Part shown: in pieces, positions 11,430 to 23,403 of the stretch
Layout of the letters: every line of letters starts with the position of its first letter
Position numbering within the stretch: position 1 is the stretch's first letter
Source: Juglans regia
Lineage: Eukaryota > Streptophyta > Magnoliopsida > Fagales > Juglandaceae
Assembly: GCF_001411555.2 (NCBI RefSeq)
Contig: NC_049912.1
Location: forward strand, 26,297,722-26,361,721
DNA: 64,000 bases
Direction of reading: 5' to 3'
The notes under the pieces: model-generated
Told to the model about the DNA's origin: nothing
Databases searched by the model: none
Seen by the model: only the letters and a program-made list of their open reading frames with translations
Position numbers and translations under genes: made by a program

Positions 11430-14400
11430 TTAAATGTATATGTTAATGTAACTAACCTGATTCACGGTTGGTCGAACCTCTGGAACTGAGTCATAAGGGC
11501 GTCTTCCATCATCAATAGCCATATTTTTAAGGGACGAGTACATAATCCCAAGATCCCTTAACCGTTCAAGCTCTGGCAACAAATCAGAATCAAGGTCAGG
11601 TCTATCCCTCTTCCTCATCTCGCAACATTTGAGAGCAAGTTTAGCAAGTGATAGAGCATCTTCAATAGGCCAATCTGTCACTGATGGATCGAGCATCTCT
11701 GGAAATTTGTCTTTCTCAATGGCCTTCTCGATCTGGTGAGCTAATCCAATTGGAGGCTTTGCTGTAAGGAGTTGTAACAGCATTACACCCAGTGAATATA
11801 CATCTGATTTCACACCCAACAATCCTGTTTGTTGATACTCGGGGTCAATGTAACAAAATGTACCAGCTGCTGAAGTCACATGATATTGAGTGATACTATC
11901 AGCAACAGATGGTGGAATTAGTCGGGCTAAACCCACATCACCGATCTTGCTGCGGTAATTTAGGTCTAGGAGAATGTTCCCAGGCTTGAGGTCTCGATGA
12001 ACTGTGGGTTCTGGTTTTGTTTGGTGAAGAAAAAGAAGACCCGAGGCAATTTCAGCAGCTATTCTGAAACGGGTTGGCCATGATATTGGGGGAGTGCTGT
12101 CCTTCTGGAAGAGGCGATCTTCTAAGCTGCCATTGTCCATGTACTCATACACAAGGCAACCATACTCTGGACAGGCACCTAGAAGCAGAACCATATGGGG
12201 ATGTCTGATACAACTTAGAACTTCAACCTATACATGGAGAAGATTGGCAGCAGAAATTGTTCATATTAAGTTCGTTCCATATCAGTCTTAACCTACTTCA
12301 AAAGAAATTTTTTTGATCATGCCATTCTTCTCGTTAAGTTCTTTTACTTCTTTTTTTATCCTTATTTTGGCAGAGAAAGGTGATGGTAAATCATGTGAAA
12401 GGGGCTGCTAACTTCAGAGGTAACTTTCACTTCACTTTTGGCATAGAAACAATCAAACGAATTTAGATCCAGCTATTTCAGCATATTTATAAAGCCCAAA
12501 AAAGGATGAAATCATTTGAATTTTGCACTTTTTCAGTAGTAGTAGTACAATTTACAAGTTACAATGGGAAGTATGGACATGAAGACAGCATTTCTGTATG
12601 ACTGTCAAGATGACAACTGCCAAGAACTGTGAGAAACAAGATTGTTTCATCGCTAGCAGTCTTTTCACTTGCGTCTATTCATTTGAGGTTCATTGGCGAT
12701 CATGCGTTTGTGTGAGACTGGAAAATGTTATGTCTATTCTTCCAACAAAGGTTTGTATTAAAGAGGTTCAAGCATATCCAAGTACTAATTCTTATGACCA
12801 AGAATTCTATTCAGCAAGAAACAAACCCACACAAAGTGAACAACATAAAATCTAATTGATTGCTACACCAAATTTTCTCCCAAAACAACAAAAGAATGTA
12901 ATTACCTCTTGTTGGAACTGCTTCTGCCCCTGTGATAAGTCTGGCCTCAAGATCTTGATGGCAACAGCAGTGTGATCAAGCAAGCCTTTATAAACAGGTC
13001 CATATCCGCCTTCACCGATCTTTAGTGAACTGTTAAAATAGTCAGTTGCCTTTTCAATCTCATCGATAGAATATCTTCTATATATGACATTGTTTTGGGG
13101 CAATGCATCCACTGCTCTCTTCTGCTTGGCCTGCATTTCTATATTCTTTCTATTCTGTGTTTGCATTTCTGCTAGCCTTTGTTGCATCTTGGCTGCTTCC
13201 AAGGCAGCCATTGTCTTTTGCCTCTCGACTTTTGCCAAAGCTAATGCGGCCTCTTCAGCAAACTGGGCCTCCTCTAATTTACGTTCTTCTACTAATTGCC
13301 ATTGCTGAAAATCTCTTGCCTGGATAGAGAAATAGCGGCTTTCCAGGTTTGCATTACAGTGGACTACTAATAGGATCAACGATAGATCAAAGATATCAGA
13401 TCTAGGTGATCAAGCTATAACATTATCTTACCTTCTGTCTGGCTACAAGAATTTCTTTGCAAGCCAAGTTATACATTTCCATGGCTTTTGTCAGTTCAAG
13501 CCTAATTCTCCTCTTCTCGGCCTCCAGGCCCTGTTAAGTAACTCATAAATCAGAACATACGTTTCAATTATCAATTGTTTAACCGTTAAAACAGAGATTT
13601 CTAAGATATCTCTAAGCCAAAGGCATACATGCACAACCTAATGCTGAAGTTAAAGTTCTGTATGGATGTACGAGTACAAACTACAATGATAGCATTAGTC
13701 ATGATTATTATTGGAACACTTGCTTTCATGCTTGAATGTTAAATGTATGCAATATATCTAGCAGTTCTGAATTCTCGAGCGAAAAACAAGCAGAAAATTG
13801 AATTTTCAAATACCTTTAGATGTATTAGTAGTAGTAAGTTGTAAGAATTTTGAGAACATAGTTAACAACTAGAAGTCAGAACAAGATACAAACAAACCCT
13901 TCGTCACAAAAACAAGATGGGTCCAGTCATTGGTCAAGGGGTACACATAATTCCATTGCTTGGGCACACTTGCACGAAACCATTGCTTAAGAGCAACTTA
14001 ATCTCAGTAGATAGTACCCTAATATTAACTTCTAAATTTTGTTTCTTTTGGTCATTGTATTGTTTCTATACTATATATCTGGCCTGCCGACCACGGTGTT
14101 CATTTGCAATATACACAACAATGCTTACACTATCAGAATCAAGATTTCTTGTCTTTGGATTCTTAAAGGAGAGAAAAAAAAGAGAGACGAAAATAAAGGA
14201 ACGCGATTGTAAATAATCATGATTGTTCAATTAGTCTAGTAGTCATCAATATCTCTGTCGACGATAAAAGTGTGATCCAGCAATTTTTTCACTTACTGGG
14301 GTTTGTGACAATGAAGGGCTCCTGGGACTCTCCGAGGCCACTGAAGATTCTAAGTTGTCAGAGGACGCGTTGTTTGAGGAAAAGAAGTTAAATGGGGTGT

Positions 14401-16797
14401 CAATTGATGATAGGAAGCTAAACGCATCTGAAGAATCACTATTTCCATGGGACGAATTTCCTGATGTGAAACTGTCTGCTGCTGCTTTCGTTGGCGAATC
14501 AGTCCTGATGCTATAGTACCCTAAGTTGCCTTGTGGTGTCATCTGCAAGGACTCACTGCTTCTTTCGAAAGATAATTTGTCAGAGGCTGTAATTTTCCGT
14601 ACTCTCCCAGTACCATAAGACGTTCTGCACTAGCAAGCAATTGACAAATTCCAAGCAACACTTAACTTGTAAGTTCATGGGAGTGGTAATATTATCAGGC
14701 AATTAATGGACAAACATTTTCTTTGATTGACATCAATGCATGCACGTAGGAACTAGGAAACTAAGTATGCCTCATGCATTTTCTAAAATTTCATACTAAT
14801 GCCATGATCCTCTATTAACCTTAAAGGGAGAGAAATATGAAAAAAAAAAATCTCTGGCAAGATTTTGAATGTCTCAAGTGGAAGAGAGAGAGACGTGTCA
14901 AGAAGAATGTTCTTGGTGAGCTAAGAGCAGTCATGAAAGTACTCTCTTATTGGTTTATAACGTAAAGCCACAATGAAACTCTCCCCTCCCCTTCTTTTGC
15001 CTTGGGCTATTATTTCATTAGTTGAATTGGGTAAAAACTTGTGATTAAACCATCCCTGGGAGTTTTAATCACAGAAGAAATGGTAACCTTTACGACCCAC
15101 CGAGAAATTATGTATAGCTATGTCGTTTCCAGTTTCTAGGAGTACCTGTAAGTATCATCGGGGTCTTCGGTATCAGGAGGAAGATTATCATGTATAACTT
15201 CCTTTAGAGAACGACTCCCTAGATTAGATGATGTACGAGCAAGTGTTCGAGGTTGATGAACTGCTAGACGAACTGCCTGAACTTTTCCTTTTGATATGAC
15301 GTATACCGCACAGGATACTGGTGCAGCTTTGAGTAAGGTAGATGGTACATCTGCATCTTTAAATTTCCTGCATAGAGACAATCACCAAGAACTTGATCTG
15401 TTCAGAAGGGCGGGGGGGAAAAATACAAACTTTACAATCGTACCTACAAATTAACCACTGGGAACCAAGCCACTGAATTACTTTGTCATTTATAGTTATT
15501 TCATAGAAACTAACGAAACAAATGCTTGCAACTACCGAACTGCGATGTCATCAGTTTTCTCTGATGGCATCCAAAAGATCCCGCTCTATATATGCCAGTT
15601 GTTTTCTCTGATGCTCCCAGTCTAATGCAAAACTTTATCCCAACCAAGAGCCACCGGACCACATGAAGGTTGTGGCTTTGCTTATCTGTTTCTCTGGCTA
15701 ATTAAAAGCTTTTTGTGGGAATTAAAGTCCGACATAGTGGGATTTTTGGAGAGAGAGAGAGAGAGAGAGAGAGACCTCGTGAGAACATTCCGATTGGAAG
15801 CACCAACGACAACATTGCTGATGGAGTTGCGAACAATATAATCGATAAGTGCGCTTGGAACGTCGATGTCATGGAGGATCACCTCCTTTGCTTCTATCTG
15901 AGATACTCGATTCATGAAAATATATCAGACCCACTTGAAGATGCATGTGAAGGTTTGAAAAGGTTAATTATCATGATCTATCTATAGCCTTCTGGCTTCT
16001 CGAGAATTATATTTATATTCATGCATGTAGTTTCATGGTTCTAGAGTGAAATGATCATTGCCTCTTATTGAGGATCTTTTCTGCTGCACGTACGTGTTGC
16101 TGCCTCTCCATCTAAATAACCAATGTGAGAGATCATCGATTTTCAATTTAACCTCGGAGATTCATTTACATCTATTCAGATTCATGGTTGGCTATAACTC
16201 ACCCCTTTTCGAGCGCAATATCCACGATAAGGAAGGAATAATTGTCGCAACTCCAGTTCAGTTGGCGGACGACCTTCTCTGTGGTCGGTTTCATGATTGT
16301 CTACAAAAAATAAAATAGAAAACCTTAAACACAACGAAAAAGTCATGAAGCTAAATGCCCATGCACGATATTGCATGCCAATCATGATGATCATGCATTT
16401 GAATTCTTGATCATGACTAGGCCAGGGCAATCAATGCATCTTGCAGGAGGCAAAACGATGACCGGTGAATAATATGGCCGTTAAAGAATGTCAACGAACA
16501 ACACGTACGTACATCGATCGAACATGAAATTCTAAGCGATTAATTAGTTTCCCATATTGGAATCAAATCCTTAGTGAATTTATAAGATGATGCAGATCAT
16601 CGATGATGATCATGTATATATGAAAGAGAAGGGTACCTACGAGGATCCAAAAAACTCTGATTGCAAACGTGGACGAGAATGCAATGATGAGAAGAACAGC
16701 TCAAAATGGTGTCGACTGCCCATTTAACGGCAAAATGGCTATTCTTAGTTTTGTCAATGGCAATGACCGTGGAAGAACCCTCCTCTGCTGGATCCAT
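11430..16797 (-). CDS. Usp-domain receptor-like cytoplasmic kinase (PUB-kinase family, U-box absent)
   Basis: Exons, 5' to 3': 16641-16797, 16203-16300, 15776-15897, 15146-15367, 14297-14624, 13432-13530, 12906-13319, 11430-12227, giving 745 residues with all phases in agreement. Residues about 10-165 form a universal-stress-protein-like nucleotide-binding domain (VIAIDKTKNSHFAVKWAVD; later QLFLPYRGYCARKG and NVVVGASNRNVLTR). About 166-310 is Ser-rich linker, about 320-420 a coiled coil (QQWQLVEERKLEEAQFAEE), and about 435-700 a protein kinase with GEGGYGPVYKG, VAIKIL and HRDLKPGN. The Mg-binding DFG is DVG, as is usual in this family. The related PUB proteins end in a U-box; this one ends shortly after the kinase (VNQVSYINIYI). 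It is probably a cytosolic Ser/Thr kinase of unknown target. An upstream in-frame Met (MAALSRTLSS) is possible. Confidence 0.85.
15750..15773. repeat. (GA)n microsatellite abutting a splice donor
   Basis: A run of 12 GA units on the plus strand lies immediately intronic to the donor at 15774-15775 of the Usp-kinase gene. In the transcript the donor therefore reads GAG|GTCTCTCTCT. Confidence 0.9.
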
Positions 16798-16825
16798 TGA
16801 AGATAATGTTCTTGACAAAGCTGCC

Positions 16826-16840
16826 ATATATATATATAAT
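16826..16840 (-). promoter_or_regulatory. TATA box of the Usp-kinase gene
   Basis: ATTATATATATATATGG on the minus strand lies about 30-45 bases upstream of the ATG at 16797. If used, it implies a very short leader and argues against the upstream in-frame methionines. Confidence 0.4.
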
Positions 16841-19087
16841 AATAATATTGCCGGAACCACCCCCCGGCGGCCAACCCAAGGCCAGTGGTCAGGGGCGGCC
16901 AACCAATATTGAGATGAGGAGACGGGAAAAGAGAAGGACAAGCCTGATGCTAATTGCAACGGTTACTCTTTTCACCAATTTTGGAGAATCAGAATGCATG
17001 GTATTAATGTTCAATTTTCTCATGATGACCTGGATCGAAGACTGACAATAGAAGACTTTGACTAACTAAAACATATCTCCTCCTCTCTTTAATTTTTTAA
17101 TTTGACTTTTCTCCCATATGAATGAATGAATAAAAAAAAAAAAAACCAATTATGAAAATTGACTTTTTCATTATCTTTCACGGCGTGAGTCGTGAGTCAT
17201 GGACTCATTTTCCTGATAAAAGTGAGTTTTTTTTTTTTTTGTAAATTTTTTATGATAAGATTTATTTTTTGAAAAAGATTGTGCATAATTTGTAGTTGTT
17301 ATTGTTTAAAATAAATAACTATATTTGAAAATATTTACACCATATATTATTATAATTTAATTTAAAACTTTTAAAATTATATTCTATCATAGATGGTCGT
17401 CCAAAAACGGAATATGAAAATGAGCTCACCGTGAAGATGCCACGTCATGCTTGTATCGTAGAACATCCAAAGTCCAAGCCATTGTACCACGTGGGTACAC
17501 AGATATTATTGGTGGTCTGCTGTCACTCATACGTCCACTAACACGTGTCCTTCCCCAGAGTTTGCATAGTGAGAAATCCATGAGAAGAGAGTAGTTGTGC
17601 TTAGGTAAGCGAGGTCCTAACCGTTGTCTTAAAACTTAACGCTCGGTTTGGAAGCCACGATTTCAGGAAAACCATTTTTAAAAATAGATAATACAAAATT
17701 AATTTAAAAATTTATCAGATATTTAATATTATTTAAATATTTTATATAAATAATTATTATTATAAAATTCATCTTAAGAGTTTTTTTTTTTTTGCCTCTA
17801 AAAATAAAAACCCTTAAATCTTGGATTGAAAAGTTTGATATTATGAAGAATTTTGGTTTCTAAAAGAAAATATTATTTTCAGAATTAAGTTAATTTATTT
17901 TCTCAATGGAAATAAAAACTTTTCTATTTTTTGTATATTTTTTATAATTTTTAATTGAAACTTTATGATGTATTTTGCACCCAAATTTTTACCTATAATA
18001 TTCAGTATGTATAGAAAATAAAAACTATAATTTGATGTAACTTACCATAATTATTTTATAATTAAAAAGTTTTAAAATCAAACAATCTTATAAATAAATT
18101 ATTATAATTCTTTTTATAAACCTCAATTTCTCATTTCCGCTTCCCAAGCAAACGCAGCCCAAAACCATTGACTGATGGAAGCTAATCGCATGTGTACGTG
18201 TCCCCCAAAGGAGTGCATGGTAAAGAAGGATAGAATCTCTCTCTCTCTCTCTCTCTCTCTAAGCGTCATCCAAGCCCAGAAACAAGGGCAACAATTCTAG
18301 GAAACACTCTGAAGCCAGATTTTTCGGACAACAAATTCTTTTTAGTTTCAACTGGTAAGTACCCTAAAATATGTTTTCTAGATAGTAGCTTTTTTCTTTC
18401 TGGATATGTGTTTTTGTCCTTTGTTTTGAGGGAATAAAAATCATGTATTAGCGTACTCAGATAATGGTTTAGTTCTATATGTATATGACTTTGATCGTTA
18501 TTGATGATTTGGGTTTGGTTGTCTTCATTGGAAGAAGAAGAAGAAGAAGTAGAAAGGTAAAAAATACCCATATTTCAAGAGAGGCGGAGATGAGTTGCCT
18601 CAGATCCAGGAAACCCCAGTTTGACAATTAAGGGTTCAACTTTTTAAGGATCTTGTGATTATATGGGCTGTTCCCTTTTCCCCAGGCTGTTTCCCATGAC
18701 CCCTTTGAAGTTCTCTTCTCGGATTTGTCGTTAAAGATAAGATTTTGGTCATTTTCATACGGGTGTTGTTTAAGGGTTGGTGGTCTTGATAGGATTTATG
18801 AATTCTGTGGCCAGTTCTGTGCCAGAAGGAGAAGAATTTGGTAAGCTTTGGAGTCTTTGAGAAATTGAAAGAACTTGTGAAGGGTTGGAGTATTTATACT
18901 TGGAGATCGGATCCATTCATCCTGACTAGATCTGATAATCCCGATTTATTCTGCAAATGTTGGCTCATACCCATGATTAAGTTTATCTTGGTGGTGTGAT
19001 TTGTGATCCAGACAATTAAAGTGGTTATCGAATTTCAACGTAAGAGTTGCTTGTTGATACATTCAGAGAGAGAAAGAGAGAGAGTTG
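16841..19087. other. Divergent intergenic region between the Usp-kinase and HAB1, including the HAB1 leader
   Basis: About 2.2 kb separates the two start codons. The middle (17230-18130) is AT-rich without recognisable genes. ABA-type cis elements lie at 17439-17550. A (CT)n run at 18238-18261 and about 800 bases of probable HAB1 leader follow. The leader may contain an intron, since GGTAAGTACCC at 18355 is a good donor and CAG near 19065 a possible acceptor. Confidence 0.45.
17439..17550. promoter_or_regulatory. Cluster of ABRE / G-box motifs
   Basis: Three ACGT-core sites lie within about 110 bases: GCCACGTCA (17439-17447), the palindromic CCACGTGG (17487-17494) and ACACGTGTCC (17541-17550). 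Such sites bind ABF/AREB bZIP factors. They sit upstream of a clade A PP2C, a class often induced by abscisic acid. Function here is inferred. Confidence 0.55.
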
Positions 19088-21756
19088 ATGGAAGAGATGT
19101 CTCCAGCGGTTGCAGTGACTTTTAGTTTAGGTAATTCTATTTGTGATAACTCTGGAATCACAACCCACGTGGAAATAACACGGCTCAAGCTGGTAACAGA
19201 TGCGGCAAATTTGTTGTTGGATCCTGCTCTGTTGGTGTCTGCAGAGTCTGTTTCTAGTGGCAATGGAAGTTGCAATGATGCTAAGAGCATAATTAACTTG
19301 GTAACCATGTCAACACCAGAAGGCAGTGGCAGAGAAGGGGTGGATTTGTTGGGGATGTTGCCAGAGAATGGAGACAATTTAATTGCTAATGATATTATGA
19401 TCCAGGACAGCGGGGAGGATGAAATCTTGTCTATTGCAGATGACAGTAATGGGTTTATTAGTGAGGAGTTGTTAATTGCTGATGTAGGCTCTCAAATAAG
19501 CTTGCCAGATATTCGGGAAGTTGAAAATGTTGACCATGCTCAGATTGTTGCTAAAGCTATTATCTTGGTGGAAGCAAGTATAGGGCAGGTACCTTCCAGT
19601 GAACTTATTGTGGCAGCAGTGAGCCCAGATTTGGAGATATCTCATAAATCTGATTTAAAGGCATCTACTGTAGTTTTACAGTCACACGTGCAGAAAAGTG
19701 TCAGCAAGGGAAGCAGTCGAAGTGTTTTTGAGCTGGATTGCATTCCCCTTTGGGGTTCTGTATCTGTTTGTGGGAAAAGACCAGAAATGGAAGATGCCAT
19801 TGCAGCTGTACCTCGATTTATGAAAATTCCAATTAAAATGCTTATTGGTGATCATGTGCTTGATGGAATGAACCAGAGTTTGACCCATATAAGTAGTCAT
19901 TTTTTTGCCGTTTATGATGGCCACGGGGGCTCTCAGGTAAAATATTATTCCCTACTGCTATTTGTTTTGTTTTGAGTCTAATTGTAGTTTTTTTTTTTTT
20001 TTCAACAATTGGATGTGTTTTACAGTTACTTATAAAAAAAAAAAAAACAATTGGATGTGTTTTATTGAGATCATGCTTCCTCAACTATCTGAAATCTTAT
20101 TATTTAAAGATAATGTATAACCTGGCTTATTCAGCCTGACTTTATGCTTTATAGGCAAGACTTAGAAGTCGTTAACCTGATCGATTTTTCAGGATCTGCA
20201 TTGCCTTTTCTGTTGACTCACATGTTCCCAATCATTATGACGTTTAGATATTCCAATATTCTGATCAGTTTAAGATATAGATATTCCTTATGGTGAACCA
20301 TTTTGGACTTTAGAACATATTAGCTAGCTTGATTGGAAGGAGTCACCTCTTGCAGGTTGCAAACTATTGTTGTGAGCGCATCCATTTGGCTTTGGCTGAG
20401 GAGATTGGAGCCATTACAGACGATTTAAGTAATGGAAAGATTGGGGAAAATCAGCAACTGCAGTGGGAGAAAGCCTTTACGAGTTGTTTCCAAAAAGTCG
20501 ATGATGAAGTTGGAGGAAAAGTTGGTAGAGGCATTGATGAAAGCATCGGAGATGCTTCTGACCCTGTTGCACCAGAAACTGTTGGATCTACAGCTGTGGT
20601 TGCAGTAATCTGTTCATCCCATATCATAGTTGCTAACTGTGGTGATTCAAGAGCAGTCCTGTGTCGCGGGAAAGAACCCATTGCATTATCAACTGATCAT
20701 AAAGTAGGGCACATGCTTTTATTCTGCTATACCATGATTATGAACCATAGTTCTCTTCCATGGAAACTAATCTTCTTTCGCACTTTAATTTTATTTTCCC
20801 CAGCCAAACAGAGAAGATGAATGTTCAAGGATTGAGGCAGCTGGAGGCAAGGTAATCCAGTGGAACGGCCACCGTGTCTTTGGGGTTCTTGCAATGTCAA
20901 GGTCCATTGGTAGGTCTTCTTTGCACCCTGATCTTGTAATCACTTTGTGTATCATTTGTTTTCTAAATTTGTGCAGAAAAGGGTAAAGGTAGATTGTTAT
21001 GGAAACTGCTTATTTGGTGACACTTTAGTGTCGAAATTAACACGAATGTCAGTCTCAAATTTAAGCATAATTCTGAGAAGGTTTTGTGAAAACTTGTGAA
21101 AAAATAATATTTCGAAGTGATCATTTATCAAAAATATCTCAAAGCCTTCATTGTTATTAGAAAGGAATGGATATATGAAATTCTAACTACTTGTTGAACT
21201 CAATCTATGAACTTAATTTCTTTATAATGACCTGGCTGTTGTAATAGTGGTTGTTTTGAATTTATACCCATCTTGATTTCTTTGTCTGAACAAATGCATT
21301 TCATTCCGTTGGTCAGCTTCACCTGTATATTGTACTATAGTTTTATAAGTATCACATTTGAAGAAAACGAAACGAATAAAAAGGTGAGATCTTTACGTTC
21401 TTTTTCCTCTCTAACTTACAGGTGATAGATATTTGAAACCATGGATTATTCCAGAACCGGAAGTCGTGTTTCTTCCTCGAGCTAGGGATGATGAATGCCT
21501 TATTTTAGCCAGTGATGGATTATGGGATGTGATGTCAAAAGAAGAAGCCTGTGAAGTAGCTCGAAGGCGGATTCTGCTCTGGCACAAAAAGAATGGGACT
21601 GCATCTCTTGTGGAGAGGGGCACTGGAATCGATCCTGCAGCACAAGCAGCAGCAGATTACCTTTCGATGCTTGCCCTTCAGAAGGGAAGCAAGGATAACA
21701 TCTCTGTGATTGTCGTGGACTTGAAAGCTCAAAGGAAGTTCAAGAGCAAGTCTTAG
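19088..21756 (+). CDS. HAB1: Clade A protein phosphatase 2C, HAB1-like ABA co-receptor
   Basis: Clade A PP2Cs dephosphorylate SnRK2 kinases and are inhibited by PYR/PYL receptors bound to abscisic acid. Exons: 19088-19936, 20356-20703, 20804-20909, 21422-21756, giving 545 residues. The long N-terminal extension (about 1-210) is acidic and poorly conserved, as in HAB proteins. The catalytic domain shows [57 protein letters not shown] and [11 protein letters not shown], so the metal-binding aspartates are present. The tryptophan that contacts the hormone receptor gate is present in [17 protein letters not shown] (about Trp419). Start: ATG 19088 follows a GA-rich leader. HAB1 rather than ABI1/ABI2 is preferred from the length and the VIQWNG segment. 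HAB1 versus HAB2 cannot be settled. Confidence 0.92.
20004..20064 (+). mobile_element. A-tailed micro-insertion with about 19-bp target duplication (HAB1 intron 1)
   Basis: AACAATTGGATGTGTTTTA occurs at 20004-20022 and again at 20046-20064. The 23 bases between are CAGTTACTTAT followed by A residues. The layout is the same as at 8201, and the insert end (CTTAT plus A) matches the inverted case at 42652. Confidence 0.6.
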
Positions 21757-22598
21757 TGGAGAAACTTCACCATGACTCGGTGAAGTTCATTATATTAGAG
21801 AAACTACATCTACTGAATACATAGCACGGTCCATTCGTTTTTCCTTATGGGCTATATGTGTACAATTATAGAAATGTGTACGTATTATAGACTACGATGG
21901 AATGCCATATCTCTGTCTTGGTATGCATTATGCTTAGTTTTAGCTGTGTAAATTGGAGTTCGCTGCAAGTAGGGAGAGAAAATTTATGTTTTGGAGGGCT
22001 TTTGGGTTTTCAAGTGGTGGTCCAAGGAAATTTGAGTTTGACTAATCAGGGTAATTGTTAAGGCTCCCAGCCTACTAAAACTCCGTGTTAGCATCTTGAA
22101 TCTGACAGATACGAAAGGGCTTTTTTCCTGCTCATACTGTCTTGAGCTGAAGACGGTGGGTGAAATCCTAGCTTAGTTGGTTGAGGACACAGCATGTTGT
22201 ATTTTGGATGAAAAATACAGTTGTGTCATCAGCTTTAATGGTGGATTTTGAACCTCCATTAGTTTGTGGCAACAGTCATAAACTCGAATTTTTACACATT
22301 CTCCAAAGTATCAGTGTGCCCGATGGTTATTGAAAATTGAAATTCGAAAACATATGGCATTTCAAGAAAGCCGCAAGTACATTCCTCCAGCAAAGCATTA
22401 CCATCCACTCAACTGTAATGCTAAAAAATTCACATTCTCCGATACTTGAGCGAAACACATTCTCTTTATCAAAACTTTTTCTTGCTCTTCTACTTTAATC
22501 GTTGTTTTGGCGAAGATTCTCCTGAGCTAATCTAGAAATAACTTTTGTACAATGACAGTAGATGTTATTGTTAATGGAATTCTTCCTCATGGCGGACT
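21757..22598. other. 3' region of HAB1 and 3' region of the EPFL gene
   Basis: Convergent 3' untranslated sequence. A tRNA-like A-box (TAGCTTAGTTGG, 22169-22180) followed about 75 bases on by GATTTTGAACCTCC hints at a SINE relic on the plus strand. No coding region was found. Confidence 0.4.
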
Positions 22599-22856
22599 TC
22601 ATGGGCTGTAAAAGAAAGGACCACATTTGCATTTCCAACCCTCAGGCTCATAGTTTGCATACTGGATGCCCACATTGCTGTGTCTGCTTGTGGTGGGTAC
22701 TTGAATGGCGTCACAAGGAATACATCCACGACACTTGTGCTCGCAGCTCGGTGGAATTGACCCTATTTTGCTAGCCCCTTTGTAAATTACTTCTTCATTT
22801 ATCTTTGCTTTCTCGCTTTTGAAACCCTTTAAGAAACAGTAATTGACTGATAAATA

Positions 22857-22898
<42 letters not shown>

Positions 22899-23403
22899 AA
22901 CCTCTGCTGCGCTTAAGGTAACGGTTGAAGACTCTGAGTTCTGGACTGGCCCTGATCAAGTGATGGAAATAGCAGAGTTAGTTTGAGAAGCTATAATTGG
23001 TAAGCTATAGCAGGAAGTAAAAGGTTTCCATTCAGATATCTAAAAGCAGCTTCTCAGGTAGATGGCATTCAATAGCCGAAGCAAAATGTTGCCGTAATCA
23101 TTCCAAAACAAAACTTTTAGCTGTTCTTTTCATAGTGGTAATCGCAGTGAAGCTATGAAGTTCGAACCCGATGAGTTTTAGGGATAAGCTATGAAGCTAG
23201 CGAAACCAAATAGATATGATTATTGCAGCAAAAAGTGAACTTTTATGTTGTTGACCGAAAAGGGAGTCCTTGAGGAAGGGCAAGTGGCTCTCACCTGGTT
23301 GATGAGCACCAACGTTATAATTTGATGGAAAAGTCCTGCTTGTTGCAGATGCCCAACTCACCATCTGCAGAGCTATCATAAAACAACAAATTCTTCCCTT
23401 CAT
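22599..23403 (-). CDS. EPIDERMAL PATTERNING FACTOR-like secreted peptide
   Basis: EPF/EPFL peptides are apoplastic ligands for ERECTA-family receptor kinases in stomatal and organ patterning. Three small exons, 23295-23403, 22902-22951 and 22599-22802, join in phase to give 120 residues. Residues 1-20 (MKGRICCFMIALQMVSWASA) form a signal peptide, about 21-65 is a variable pro-region, and the C-terminal mature domain starts near KIGSIPPSCEHKCRGCIPC and ends YEPEGWKCKCGPFFYSP. The six cysteines (73, 77, 80, 83, 111, 113) follow the EPFL spacing, with the CKCG...FYxP end typical of the family. The short loop (AIQVPTTSRHSNVGIQYAN) suggests the EPFL1/EPFL3 side rather than EPF1/2, but the subfamily is inferred. 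Motifs are strong. The second exon rests on splice sites and phase only. Confidence 0.82.
22864..22896. repeat. (GA)n microsatellite in EPFL intron 2
   Basis: About 16 GA units on the plus strand lie directly beyond the donor of the middle EPFL exon, similar to the placement at 15750 in the kinase gene. Confidence 0.9.

Noticed and set aside
16597..16959. Longer kinase start at MQLASGLSF
   Set aside because: The extra residues cross the TATA-like stretch at 16826-16840 and do not look like a Usp N terminus; MDPAEEG at 16797 is preferred.
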